A stretch of 64,000 bases of DNA from Nocardioides sp. JQ2195 (GTDB lineage: Bacteria > Actinomycetota > Actinomycetes > Propionibacteriales > Nocardioidaceae): the NCBI RefSeq assembly GCF_012272695.1, contig NZ_CP050902.1, forward strand, positions 2,914,001 to 2,978,000, given 5' to 3'. Shown piece by piece: positions 31,954-39,430 of the stretch. Positions within the stretch are counted from its first letter, which is position 1, and each line of letters begins with the position of its first letter. Below the pieces are notes generated by a model. The model did no database searches. It was not told where the DNA came from and worked only from the letters and a program-made list of their open reading frames with translations. Both the position numbers and the translations under genes were made by a program.

Positions 31954-33509
31954 AGACACTGACCCTCACCGATGAGCAGGAAGAGGCCGTCGCGGCGATC
32001 CTGGACTGGTACGCCGACCCGGACGGCAAGCGCGTGTTCAAGCTCCACGGCTACGCCGGAACCGGCAAGACGACGGTCTTGAAGGAGGTCGTGCGACGGC
32101 TCCGAGAGGCCCGTGGTGACGACCTGCGGCTGCACTTCGCTGCACCGACCAACAAGGCCGCTCAGGTGATGCGGAGCAAGGGGCTGACTGGCGCGACGAC
32201 GCTGCACAGTCCCGGTCTCATCTGGCAGCACCGCAAGAGCAAGCGGACCGGAGCGTCGTACTTCCACCCGCTCGCGAAGGGGGCGGCAGGGCTCGACAAC
32301 ATCGACCTGCTGATCCTGGACGAATGTTCGATGGTGTCGAAGGAGTGGGCCGCTCGGGTGCTGTACCACCCTGACTCGGGGGACCTGTTCAACGACCTCG
32401 CGACAGGTGGAGGTAGGCGGGAGAACCTGCGGGTGCTCGCTGTCGGTGACCCGGCTCAGTTGTGGCCGGTGAAGGCTGCGGAGCCGAGCCCGTGGGCGAC
32501 CGAGGGTAACCACACCGCTCGCCTGGAGACGATCCACCGGAGCGCCGAAGGCTCGCGAGTCCTGCAAGCCGCTCAGGCCGTCCGAGGCCCTGACGGGCGT
32601 GACTTCGGTGTTATGTGGGAGATCGCTGGCGTCGGCTCGCGACCGGGCATCGAGGCGCTGCTCCGAGCCGATCAGGTCATCGCCTACCAGAACGAGACCC
32701 GGTGGCACATCATCAACCTGCTCCGTCAGGCGAAGGGGATGCCTGCGGGTGAGCCTGACAAGGGCGACCGGCTGGTGATGCTGGAGAACAGTGCCTTCGG
32801 CGTGAAGGGTGACCAGTTCGAGGTCGCGTGGGCGACGAGGGCGACGATGCCTGCCAGCAACAAGGGCGGGTGGCCCGAGTTCGACTACTTCGAGATCGGC
32901 TTCTCGGACGGTCGCTCTACCCGAGTGCCCGCGAGCATGTTCTCCGGGTGCGCTGCTGAGAAGAAGGGCATCTGGGACTACCGGGGAGCCGGTGTCGATG
33001 CGCTGACGTTCGCTGACGCCATCACGTGCCACAAGGCTCAGGGTTCCGAGTGGGACTCGGTGCTCGTGGTCGATGAGGGCTGGCTCTCGCACCAGTCGCG
33101 AGGCTGGCACTACACGGCGCTGACTCGGGCGCGGCAGTACGCCGGGATCGTGAGTGCTGAGCACCTGCCGAGCGCCTGGACGCTGGACGAGGCTCGGGCG
33201 ATCCGTAGCAAGTGGTGGGAGGAGATCGAGCACGACCGGGAGGTCTCTCCGACCGTCGCCTACACGGCTCAGGCGATCGTGGAGGCGATCGAGGACAGCG
33301 ACTCGATCCGAGCGTCGGTGGATGCCGAGGCGATCGGCCAGAAGGTCGGATCTACTGCCGGGACGGTCAACAACCACATGACCAAGCTCCGCAAGGTCGG
33401 CTACCTGTCGGGCAAGGGTCCGCTGACGATGCTGCACTTCCCTGAAGGCACCAAGAGGCCCGGAGTCGTGGCCCAGATGTACGAGCGCATGGTCAGGCAG
33501 GCAAGTTGA
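31950..33509 (+). CDS. RecD-like superfamily 1 DNA helicase
   Basis: 519 residues. Walker A GYAGTGKTT (34-42), motif II LLILDECSMVSKEW (D124, E125), motif III-type VLAVGDPAQLWP, and a late motif near residue 360 (ITCHKAQGSEWDSVLVVDEG) followed by HYTALTRARQYAG. This is the RecD/Dda/TraA helicase layout. The C-terminal 80 residues look like a winged helix (GQKVGSTAGTVNNHMTKLRK). It may unwind element DNA for replication or transfer, or act in defence. It is translationally coupled to the excisionase-like gene. Confidence 0.87.
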   Translation: MKTLTLTDEQEEAVAAILDWYADPDGKRVFKLHGYAGTGKTTVLKEVVRRLREARGDDLRLHFAAPTNKAAQVMRSKGLTGATTLHSPGLIWQHRKSKRTGASYFHPLAKGAAGLDNIDLLILDECSMVSKEWAARVLYHPDSGDLFNDLATGGGRRENLRVLAVGDPAQLWPVKAAEPSPWATEGNHTARLETIHRSAEGSRVLQAAQAVRGPDGRDFGVMWEIAGVGSRPGIEALLRADQVIAYQNETRWHIINLLRQAKGMPAGEPDKGDRLVMLENSAFGVKGDQFEVAWATRATMPASNKGGWPEFDYFEIGFSDGRSTRVPASMFSGCAAEKKGIWDYRGAGVDALTFADAITCHKAQGSEWDSVLVVDEGWLSHQSRGWHYTALTRARQYAGIVSAEHLPSAWTLDEARAIRSKWWEEIEHDREVSPTVAYTAQAIVEAIEDSDSIRASVDAEAIGQKVGSTAGTVNNHMTKLRKVGYLSGKGPLTMLHFPEGTKRPGVVAQMYERMVRQAS

Positions 33510-33522
33510 GAACGGTTCTCAA
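33506..33522. promoter_or_regulatory. TTGAGAAC-G-GTTCTCAA palindrome, site 1
   Basis: Perfect 8-1-8 palindrome overlapping the helicase stop codon. A second copy lies 58 bases downstream. An operator for an unidentified repressor. Confidence 0.6.
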
Positions 33523-33971
33523 TCGCTTATTGCGAACGACTTGAAACAACGGGTCAGTCGCAGTTGAGAACCATTCTCATGATCGTGAAAACCGGGTATA
33601 GACGCGCTACCGCGCAGTCGCAAGCTCCTGCACGCGCATCGTCCACTGCTGGCGCACGTCACACGTCGCAGGGGCTCCCCACCCGCCAGAGAGGGAAGCA
33701 AGTAGGCCTTGGACACCTGGACAGGCGACCTTGCTTGCTCCTCTCCCTCTGGTTCCCATCCCCACCCCCAAGTAGCCGTTGCTGCCACCGGCAAGGCATC
33801 GGAGGAGAACTTGGGATCGAGGTCAGGTGACCCACAGTGACTCACTCGACCTCACCGGGCTGCCTTCTCAACAGGTAGCCCGCTGGGGCCGCTGACGCGG
33901 CCCATCTCTCACAACACCCGACCAGCAACCCCGCTGGCCGGTAATCCGACAACCCCGAAGGAGATCCATAG
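33510..33971 (+). promoter_or_regulatory. 462-base non-coding control region of the element
   Basis: No credible gene. It holds two TTGAGAAC-type palindromes (33506 and 33564) and a possible promoter in which TTCTCA (33574-33579), inside the second palindrome, is 17 bases from TATAGA (33597-33602). The remainder has pyrimidine-rich and GC-rich runs but no repeat array I can identify. It could also include an origin or transfer site, for which I see no specific evidence. Confidence 0.5.
33564..33580. promoter_or_regulatory. TTGAGAAC-C-ATTCTCAT near-palindrome, site 2
   Basis: Same left half as site 1 and a right half with changes only at its two ends. It overlaps the proposed -35 of the promoter for the small-gene cassette, so binding would block transcription. 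Confidence 0.55.
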
Positions 33972-34202
33972 ATGAAGAACCCCCTAACCCCTGACCAGCA
34001 GAAGATCCTCCGAGAGACCGGCCTGCTGGCCGATGTCCACGAGCCGTACGTCTCTCCCGAGGGACTGAGGCTCGATGCGATGCCGAAGACCTTCGCTCCG
34101 AAGGACAACCGGCGACAGCGAGGCGACCGGGTGACCAAGCGCGATGCCGAGCGCATCGGGATCGCTGGCAAGTCGAGGCGAGGTCGAGGCAAGCGGCGAT
34201 GA
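33972..34202 (+). CDS. Small basic protein, element cassette gene 1
   Basis: 76 residues starting MKNPLTPDQQKILRETGLLA, preceded by AAGGAGAT. The C-terminal half is very basic (RRQRGDRVTKRDAERIG, SRRGRGKRR), suggesting nucleic-acid contact. No family recognised. First of five tightly packed rightward genes; its stop overlaps the next start by 4 bases (ATGA). Confidence 0.7.
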   Translation: MKNPLTPDQQKILRETGLLADVHEPYVSPEGLRLDAMPKTFAPKDNRRQRGDRVTKRDAERIGIAGKSRRGRGKRR

Positions 34203-34387
34203 CCAACCTCCACACATGGATCGAGGTCGGCCCAGCCCCAAGCCGAGGAGACGGCAACCGAGTTCGTCTCCGCTGCCAAGCCTGCGGCTCGCTGACCGAG
34301 GTCCGAGCACGGCACATCGCGAAGGGCTGGCTGAAGCCCTGCCTGAAGTGCCAGAACACCAACACCAACCCGAAGGAGAACCGATGA
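34199..34387 (+). CDS. Small zinc-ribbon-like protein, element cassette gene 2
   Basis: 62 residues starting MTNLHTWIEVGPAPSRGDGN. Two CxxC pairs (CQACG and CLKCQ) separated by about 25 residues make a zinc ribbon likely. The rest is basic. No named family. It overlaps both neighbours by 4 bases, so the cassette is translated as a unit. Confidence 0.68.
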   Translation: MTNLHTWIEVGPAPSRGDGNRVRLRCQACGSLTEVRARHIAKGWLKPCLKCQNTNTNPKENR

Positions 34388-35499
34388 CCACCATGACCAC
34401 CAACTCGATCGACCAGTTCCGGGAGATCACCGACCAGATCGTGAGCCTGAAGGCCCAGCGAACCGAGGTCGCCAACAACCTCCGAGCCGAAGGCATCCGA
34501 GCCGACGAGGAGGCCCGTCAGGAGCTTTACAAGGCCGCTGACGCCGCTCGGCAGGCTCTCGCAGACATCGAGCGGCAGATCGCTGCCGCTGAGGCTGAGA
34601 AGGCTCGCCTGGACGCCGCTGTGGACGCTGGCAGCGACGACGTGGACGACATGGACCTGTTCTCTGCGACCACGACGGTTCGACGGCTGAAGGGCAAGAG
34701 GAAGCCTGCCGCTGCGGAGGTCCAGAAGGCCGAGGGTGCCCTGAGGCCCTTCCTCGCTGACGACCATCTCGCCTCCCTCGCCGTCGAGACCTTCGAGTCA
34801 CTGGTTGACGTGCCTGTCCTCCTTCGCAAACGCCCCCGTGACGTGCAGGGCATCGCTGACGCAGTGGTGCTGTCCCAGGTGGAAGCCACGACCGACTACG
34901 GCACCGTGAAGCCGTCTGGTCGCCTTCGCTTCACTGAGCTCGGCAACACCGGACTCGACCTGGACGCTCTGGAAGATGCTCTGAAGGAGACCGGCTCTGA
35001 GGTCTTCGTGACTGCTGGCCTCATCGACTTCGAGCAGGCCCTCTGGCCGGTGACTCGCCTGATCCAGCCCTCCGAGGGTGCGGTCACCGAGTTCGCCCAC
35101 GTGCTCGAACGAGCCTTCGACGCTGAACTGAAGCGTGGCGGCAACAAGGCGACCGAGACCTACCGCTCCTACGACGCCGTGTGGCACACCGCGGAGGCCT
35201 CCCTGAGCGTCCCCGAGGAGGGCAAGGCGAAGGGCAAAATCGTGGCGACCTTCGGAGTCGAGGACGAGCGTCCTCCGCTCTACCAGATGCAGCACTTCAT
35301 CGACGCCACGCTCAGTCACTTCAACACAGGAGTCCACACGTCCGCTGGCGTGCTCGACAAGATCACCGTCGAGGAGGTCGTGGACGCGGGTCTGTGGCAG
35401 ACCAGGCAGCAGGCGTTCATCGGCGTCCGAGTCCCCACCCAGAAGTTCGGGCTGACCATCTCGCTCGACTTCTCCTTCGAGAAGGTCGAGGGAGTCTGA
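34384..35499 (+). CDS. 371-residue protein with N-terminal coiled coil, element cassette gene 3
   Basis: Starts MTTMTTNSIDQFREITDQIV at the ATGA overlap. Residues about 10-85 are a strong coiled coil (VSLKAQRTEVANNLRAEGIR; AADAARQALADIERQIAAAE). Residues about 95-110 are basic (VRRLKGKRKPAAAEVQKAEG). The C-terminal 250 residues appear alpha/beta with ITVEEVVDAGLWQTRQQAFI and GLTISLDFSFEKVEGV at the end. I do not recognise it and see no catalytic motif. Could be structural, a DNA-binding partner of the helicase, or a defence component. Confidence 0.7.
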   Translation: MTTMTTNSIDQFREITDQIVSLKAQRTEVANNLRAEGIRADEEARQELYKAADAARQALADIERQIAAAEAEKARLDAAVDAGSDDVDDMDLFSATTTVRRLKGKRKPAAAEVQKAEGALRPFLADDHLASLAVETFESLVDVPVLLRKRPRDVQGIADAVVLSQVEATTDYGTVKPSGRLRFTELGNTGLDLDALEDALKETGSEVFVTAGLIDFEQALWPVTRLIQPSEGAVTEFAHVLERAFDAELKRGGNKATETYRSYDAVWHTAEASLSVPEEGKAKGKIVATFGVEDERPPLYQMQHFIDATLSHFNTGVHTSAGVLDKITVEEVVDAGLWQTRQQAFIGVRVPTQKFGLTISLDFSFEKVEGV

Positions 35500-35500
35500 G

Positions 35501-35833
35501 ATGACCAACTACATCGACGGACGGATCTCCGACGAGGAGTTCATCGGCAGAGACTCCCGCCTCTCCAACAAGCGGAGCCGTGAGGACTACCTCGCGGCTC
35601 AGGCTGAGGGTGGCATCGACGCTGCCATCGCTGACAGCAAGAAGCCCGAACGCCCGGTCGTCAACGGCGACGAGGGCTGGAGGCGACCCGAGGGCATGTC
35701 CCGCTCCGGTGCACTCGCCCCGCAGGTCAAGGGGAAGTACGAGCGGCTGGAGCGCGAAGGCGCTGTCGAGATCCTACGGAACCTCTACGGCGAGATCGAG
35801 GCTTACCGACCTCTCGGGAGTGGTGATGGATGA
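35501..35833 (+). CDS. Small polar protein, element cassette gene 4
   Basis: 110 residues starting MTNYIDGRISDEEFIGRDSR. Charged and probably helical (REDYLAAQAEGGIDAAIADS; KYERLEREGAVEILRNLYGE). No cysteines, no membrane segment, no family recognised. It begins one base after the preceding stop and overlaps a 30-residue frame by 8 bases. Confidence 0.66.
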   Translation: MTNYIDGRISDEEFIGRDSRLSNKRSREDYLAAQAEGGIDAAIADSKKPERPVVNGDEGWRRPEGMSRSGALAPQVKGKYERLEREGAVEILRNLYGEIEAYRPLGSGDG

Positions 35834-35918
35834 GCACGAGATCCACATGACCCCGGAGATGCTGCTCCTGCTCCTGGAGAGCCAGCGAGCGGCTGACGCC
35901 CTCACTCCCGAGGACTGA
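35826..35918 (+). CDS. 30-residue peptide, element cassette gene 5
   Basis: MDEHEIHMTPEM followed by the leucine run LLLLLESQRAADALTPED. It overlaps the preceding gene by 8 bases and is followed by a terminator hairpin, so it is placed like a real last gene of the operon. Too short to be certain. Amphipathic helix likely. Confidence 0.4.
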   Translation: MDEHEIHMTPEMLLLLLESQRAADALTPED

Positions 35919-35930
35919 CCCCCTCACCCG

Positions 35931-35961
35931 CCGTCAGAGCCCACGAAACGAGTTCTGACGG
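35931..35961 (+). terminator. CCGTCAGA/TCTGACGG hairpin closing the small-gene cassette
   Basis: Perfect 8-base arms (35931-35938 and 35954-35961) with a 15-base loop, 12 bases after the last stop of the cassette. No T-run. Confidence 0.55.
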
Positions 35962-36033
35962 CCTCTGGGCGCAGGGGCAGGCAATGAGTCCGCTGCCTGC
36001 CCTGCGCCCCTCAGACCTGGAAGGAACACTGCA

Positions 36034-36522
36034 ATGACCAAGACCGATCTGACCAACGAGAGGTTCGGACTGCTTGTCGTCGTACGCGAGCTCGACAAGC
36101 GCGGCTACCACCGCATGTACGAGTGTCGATGCGACTGCGGCAACACGATCACGGTGCGACAGAGCGACCTGAAACGACGTACGCGGTCCTGCGGCTGCAC
36201 TGGTGGTCGCCCACGCACGGATGACGGCATCGACCGTGGCTACCCGCGAGCGCACGAGCGCGTACGCGCCGCACGCGGACCCGCGAGCGAGCACGAGTGC
36301 ATCGACTGCCCCGCCTGGGCAGACACGTGGTCTTACGTCAGGGGTTGTCCCGACGAGCGGTCGGGACCGACGAAGCCCTGTGACCCCGAGAGCGCCGGCT
36401 CGCCGTACTGCGAGCACATCGAGCACTACCAGCCTCGCTGCTTCTCCTGCCACTCGCGCCTGGACCGAGCGTCTGGCATGACAGTCCGCATGGCGCGGGC
36501 CATGATGCTCAACCGCATGTAA
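36034..36522 (+). CDS. Phage/element-type zinc protein, HNH-like
   Basis: 162 residues starting MTKTDLTNERFGLLVVVREL. The N-terminal half has the phage-protein pattern YECRCDCGNTITVRQSDLKR and SCGCTGG. The C-terminal half has further Cys/His pairs (CIDCPAWADTW, YCEHIEHYQPRCFSCHSRLD), like the HNH-type zinc fingers of actinophage proteins. A DNA-binding or nicking role is possible; catalytic residues are not certain. It stands alone after the terminator, with AAGGAACACTGC before the ATG. Confidence 0.68.
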   Translation: MTKTDLTNERFGLLVVVRELDKRGYHRMYECRCDCGNTITVRQSDLKRRTRSCGCTGGRPRTDDGIDRGYPRAHERVRAARGPASEHECIDCPAWADTWSYVRGCPDERSGPTKPCDPESAGSPYCEHIEHYQPRCFSCHSRLDRASGMTVRMARAMMLNRM

Positions 36523-36584
36523 CTCAACCCGCCCGAGGGCGTGGCACAGTGGAACTGGACCATGCAGGCGAGGAGGAACACCCG

Positions 36585-36884
36585 GTGCGAGTTGAGCTCA
36601 TGTACTTCGACGGTTGCCCGAACTGGACCGTCGCCAACGAGCGCCTGACCGAGGCGCTGCGTGCCGCCAACCACAACGGCGTCACCGTGGAGCATCGCCG
36701 GGTTGAGACAGTCGAGGAGGCCGAGGAGTTGGGGTTCCTCGGGTCTCCGACCATCCGTATCGACGGCACCGACCCGTTCGCTTCGGGCACGGAGCAGGTG
36801 GGACTGGCCTGCCGGGTCTACGCCACTCCGAGCGGGCTCAGCGGCTCCCCAACCACCGACCAGTTGGTCCAGGTGCTGTCGTGA
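36585..36884 (+). CDS. Thioredoxin-fold protein, putative
   Basis: 99 residues from a GTG with an AGGAGG ribosome site. VELMYFDGCPNWTVANERLT is typical of small thioredoxin-like proteins found near organomercurial lyase and similar genes. The usual CxxC is reduced to a single CPNW cysteine. LGFLGSPTIRIDGTDPF is the cis-Pro loop. The end overlaps the next gene by 4 bases. Probable redox or metal-binding function; specific role unknown. Confidence 0.7.
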   Translation: MRVELMYFDGCPNWTVANERLTEALRAANHNGVTVEHRRVETVEEAEELGFLGSPTIRIDGTDPFASGTEQVGLACRVYATPSGLSGSPTTDQLVQVLS

Positions 36885-37096
36885 GGCGCGTCGGCCTGGT
36901 GCTGGTGGGCGGCTACCTCCTCATCGCTGCCGGGAACCGGGTCGCTGAGCACTTCGGCGCGATGCGCTGTGGCTGTGCCGAGGACTGCTGGTGTCGCCGT
37001 CCCGGTCTGAGCCTGTTCCGGTGGGTTTTCCCGTGGGGTCACCGCTCGACGTACGACGCCCAGGAGAAGGCCAGACTGGACCGCACCGCGCATTAG
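36881..37096 (+). CDS. Cysteine-rich small membrane-anchored protein
   Basis: 71 residues from a GTG coupled to the thioredoxin-like gene (GTGA overlap). One N-terminal hydrophobic segment (VGLVLVGGYLLIAAGNRVA) is followed by MRCGCAEDCWCRRPG, four cysteines in nine residues, which suggests metal binding. No family recognised. With its partner it may handle a soft metal or thiol stress; that is inference. Confidence 0.6.
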   Translation: MRRVGLVLVGGYLLIAAGNRVAEHFGAMRCGCAEDCWCRRPGLSLFRWVFPWGHRSTYDAQEKARLDRTAH

Positions 37097-37255
37097 GGCC
37101 GTTCTTGCCCATCCCTGCGCAGCTTCCTCATCGACCTATGGACCTGCGCACGATCCTTGCTGCTATGACATGGCGGTCCCGGCCACGGCCGACCTGGGGG
37201 TCATACCCCCGCCGCCCACGGGCTCATGCTCCCGACTCTCACGGCCAGCGGCCAG

Positions 37256-37279
37256 CACGTGAGCACGTGAGCACGTGAG
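37256..37279 (+). repeat. Three tandem copies of CACGTGAG
   Basis: Perfect 8-base units in direct tandem, each holding the palindrome CACGTG. Related words occur further downstream. Could be iterons or a protein-binding array. Confidence 0.6.
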
Positions 37280-37491
37280 CACCGACGCTCCCCGACCTGC
37301 CCACGGGTCAGCACGTCACCGACTCGCGGGAGCACCTGCCACACGTCGCCACGTTGGCCACTGCCAGCGCGTGAGCAACTGACCTACTCCTCACCCACCG
37401 ACGCGGAAACGGGCCAGCAGAACGGCATGTGACACGCCGACACGGGCGGTCATTCCACGCTCAGTTTCAACCGATCTCGGGTCAGGACTTG

Positions 37492-37542
37492 TGGTGTCAT
37501 ACACCATGAGGTAGCGTCACTCTCAGATGGTGTATGACACCA
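37492..37542. promoter_or_regulatory. Twin palindromic operators forming a 16-base inverted repeat
   Basis: TGGTGTCATACACCAT (37492-37507) and its exact reverse complement ATGGTGTATGACACCA (37527-37542), 19 bases apart. Each arm is itself a GGTGT-N3-ACACC palindrome. They sit 21 bases before the ATG of the next gene. A dimeric repressor binding both and looping or clamping the promoter is likely. Confidence 0.7.
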
Positions 37543-37562
37543 ACCGATGAGAGGACGAAGAC

Positions 37563-37898
37563 ATGACCATGACCACCACGGACACGCTGGCACTGTGCGA
37601 GTGCTGCGCTCTCCTGATCGCCAACGGCGATGAGAGCGGATGCCGCGACTACTACGGCCACGACCACGAGAGCGCCGACGTGCCCGCTCACACCGTGCTC
37701 ACGGACGAGAGCGATCAGCCGTGCCACGGGTTCACGTGCGACGGATGCCAGCAGAAGCAGGACGCCTACGCCTACCGACTGTGGGCCGACGTGCTGGAGG
37801 GCCAGCACCGGCACGGCTACAACGCGGCACGCGCTGACTGGTGGTGCCACGACTGCCAGACAGTCACGGACTACTGCCAGCAGATCAACCCGGCCTGA
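37563..37898 (+). CDS. Small Cys-rich protein upstream of ArdA
   Basis: 111 residues starting MTMTTTDTLALCECCALLIA. Three cysteine clusters (CECC, CDGCQQK, CHDCQTVTDYC) with nearby His suggest one or two zinc sites. No family recognised by name; similar small proteins accompany ArdA in actinobacterial elements as far as I recall. It is directly controlled by the twin operator and is 29 bases from ardA. Confidence 0.68.
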   Translation: MTMTTTDTLALCECCALLIANGDESGCRDYYGHDHESADVPAHTVLTDESDQPCHGFTCDGCQQKQDAYAYRLWADVLEGQHRHGYNAARADWWCHDCQTVTDYCQQINPA

Positions 37899-37927
37899 CC
37901 TACCCAACCAACCGAGAGGACCACGAC

Positions 37928-38470
37928 ATGACCACCACGACCACCGACACCACTCCCCGCGTGTGGATCGGCTGCCTTGCCTGCTACAACGCCGGGCGAC
38001 TAATCGGGGAATGGTTCCCCGCTACTGACGCTGGCGACGTGACCACCTACGACGTTCACGGCGCACACTCCCGCGCTGACTCTCACGATGAGTTGTGGGT
38101 GATGGATCACGAGTACCTGCCCATCACTGGCGAGTGCTCACCCGCTGAGGCTGCGGCTTGGGCGGAACTGCTGGACTCGGTAGACGAGTGGCAGCGCGAT
38201 GCCTTCCGCGCATGGGTGACCGCTGGCGACTATTCCCACGATGGCGACGGGCTGCCGTCCGTGTCCGACTTCGAAGACGCCTACTGCGGAGAGTGGGAAA
38301 CCTTCCAGCAGTACGCCGAAGAACTGGCCGAAGACACCGGACTTCTGGCCGGTGTGCCTGATGAGTTCGTGGGCTACTTCGACTGGCAGGCCTGGGCGCG
38401 AGATCTCGCGTACGACTACAACACCGCTGACGCCCCGAGTCACGGCGTCTACGTGTTCCGCACCTTCTGA
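37928..38470 (+). CDS. ardA: Antirestriction protein ArdA
   Basis: 180 residues with the start at MTTTTTDTTPRVWIGCLACY. Matches ArdA: IGCLACYNAGRLIGEWF at the N-terminus, WQRDAFRAWVTAGDY in the middle, and DFEDAYCGEWETFQQYAEEL with FDWQAWARDLAYDYN and GVYVFRTF at the end. ArdA is a B-DNA mimic (long, acidic) that blocks type I restriction enzymes when an element enters a new host. Its pairing here with the element's own type II-like restriction system is notable, since ArdA should not inhibit type II enzymes. Confidence 0.9.
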   Translation: MTTTTTDTTPRVWIGCLACYNAGRLIGEWFPATDAGDVTTYDVHGAHSRADSHDELWVMDHEYLPITGECSPAEAAAWAELLDSVDEWQRDAFRAWVTAGDYSHDGDGLPSVSDFEDAYCGEWETFQQYAEELAEDTGLLAGVPDEFVGYFDWQAWARDLAYDYNTADAPSHGVYVFRTF

Positions 38471-38547
38471 CCGCTCCCCTGAAACGGCACCGGGGAGCGG
38501 CTATCTCCCCGGTGCCTCTCGAAAGACTACGAGAGGACTTCACCACC

Positions 38548-38805
38548 ATGTACGCACACGTCACGACCTACCGACTCGGCACGAGTTCCGAGATCTACGA
38601 AGACATCTGGCGAGCCGCTGAGACTGGCGACACGATCAGCGACCAGACCGCCCGGACCATCGCGAGTTACTGGCACTCCCCCAATGAGCGAGCCCGCAAC
38701 CTGACGGCTCTGTCTCACGGGCTGCCCTTCGACACTGACGACCTTGCCCACGCGATCGCCAACGCGCTGGGAGCGCGCTCGTGGGTCTGGTCGGAGGACG
38801 AGTGA
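38548..38805 (+). CDS. Small protein downstream of ArdA
   Basis: 85 residues starting MYAHVTTYRLGTSSEIYEDI, with GAGAGGAC before the ATG. Soluble and probably helical (WRAAETGDTISDQTARTIAS, DDLAHAIANALG). No family recognised. Its stop overlaps the next start by one base (TGATG). Confidence 0.65.
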   Translation: MYAHVTTYRLGTSSEIYEDIWRAAETGDTISDQTARTIASYWHSPNERARNLTALSHGLPFDTDDLAHAIANALGARSWVWSEDE

Positions 38806-39173
38806 TGGACATCTTCACCACGGGCGCTCACGTCGCCGTCCTGGACCCGATGCATGGGGCCGGCATCGTCGTAGCTCCGCTGACTTCTGACGATCTCCGC
38901 ATGGGCGGTCCCGAGTCGCTGCACGCTGCCGACTGGACTTCCTTGGTGAGGCGACTCGCTGACTCGGCATGGACGTTCCTGGAAGACGACTGGGAAGACG
39001 TCGCCGTCATCGCCCACATGCCCGATGGGCGCAAGGTTCACGGGCTCTACCCGTTGCATGTGGCGACGAGTGACGAGACCCCGACCACTGCCGATGAGCA
39101 GGACTACGCGCTGAGGCTGGCGCGTCTCGTCACCACCTACGCTGAGCAGACCACCACGGAAACGAGAGACTGA
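38805..39173 (+). CDS. Small unknown element protein
   Basis: 122 residues starting MDIFTTGAHVAVLDPMHGAG. Mixed alpha/beta with no Cys clusters or membrane segment (VVAPLTSDDLRMG, FLEDDWEDVAVIAHMPDGRK). No family recognised. It lies in a run of five closely packed rightward genes from ardA to the integrase. Confidence 0.65.
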   Translation: MDIFTTGAHVAVLDPMHGAGIVVAPLTSDDLRMGGPESLHAADWTSLVRRLADSAWTFLEDDWEDVAVIAHMPDGRKVHGLYPLHVATSDETPTTADEQDYALRLARLVTTYAEQTTTETRD

Positions 39174-39178
39174 CTCCC

Positions 39179-39430
39179 ATGACCTCGAAGAAGCCTGCCC
39201 CCCGCAAGGGTGATCGTGGCGCAACCAAGGTACGTGCCTTCCGCGTCTCTGATGACTTGTGGGACGCCGTGCTGGCGAAGGCGGAGGCTGACGCTGGAGA
39301 GAGCGTGACGACCTCTGATGCAGTGCGACGAGCCTTCGCTGCCTATGTGGGCAGGCCCGAGCTCACCGGCCTTGCTGGTTCGGAGATGGATCGCCGGAGC
39401 AGTGCCTACCGGGCGACAACGGACGAGTGA
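39179..39430 (+). CDS. Ribbon-helix-helix-like small DNA-binding protein, putative
   Basis: 83 residues starting MTSKKPAPRKGDRGATKVRA. The pattern KVRAFRVSDDLWDAVLAKAE then TTSDAVRRAFAAYVG is a beta strand followed by two helices, as in CopG/Arc-type repressors. A candidate for the repressor that binds one of the operator pairs. It ends in a 4-base overlap with the next gene. Confidence 0.65.
   Translation: MTSKKPAPRKGDRGATKVRAFRVSDDLWDAVLAKAEADAGESVTTSDAVRRAFAAYVGRPELTGLAGSEMDRRSSAYRATTDE

Larger units (their letters stand above)
37097..37562. promoter_or_regulatory. 466-base non-coding region with direct repeats and twin palindromes
   Basis: No credible gene. It contains three tandem CACGTGAG units (37256-37279), further loosely related CACGT/GTGAGC words up to about 37375, and a pair of palindromic operators at 37492-37542 just before the next gene. 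The arrangement would suit a control region, an origin or a transfer site. Confidence 0.5.

Noticed and set aside
37250..37280. CRISPR array at the CACGTGAG repeats
   Set aside because: Units are 8 bases in direct tandem without spacers, and no cas genes are present.
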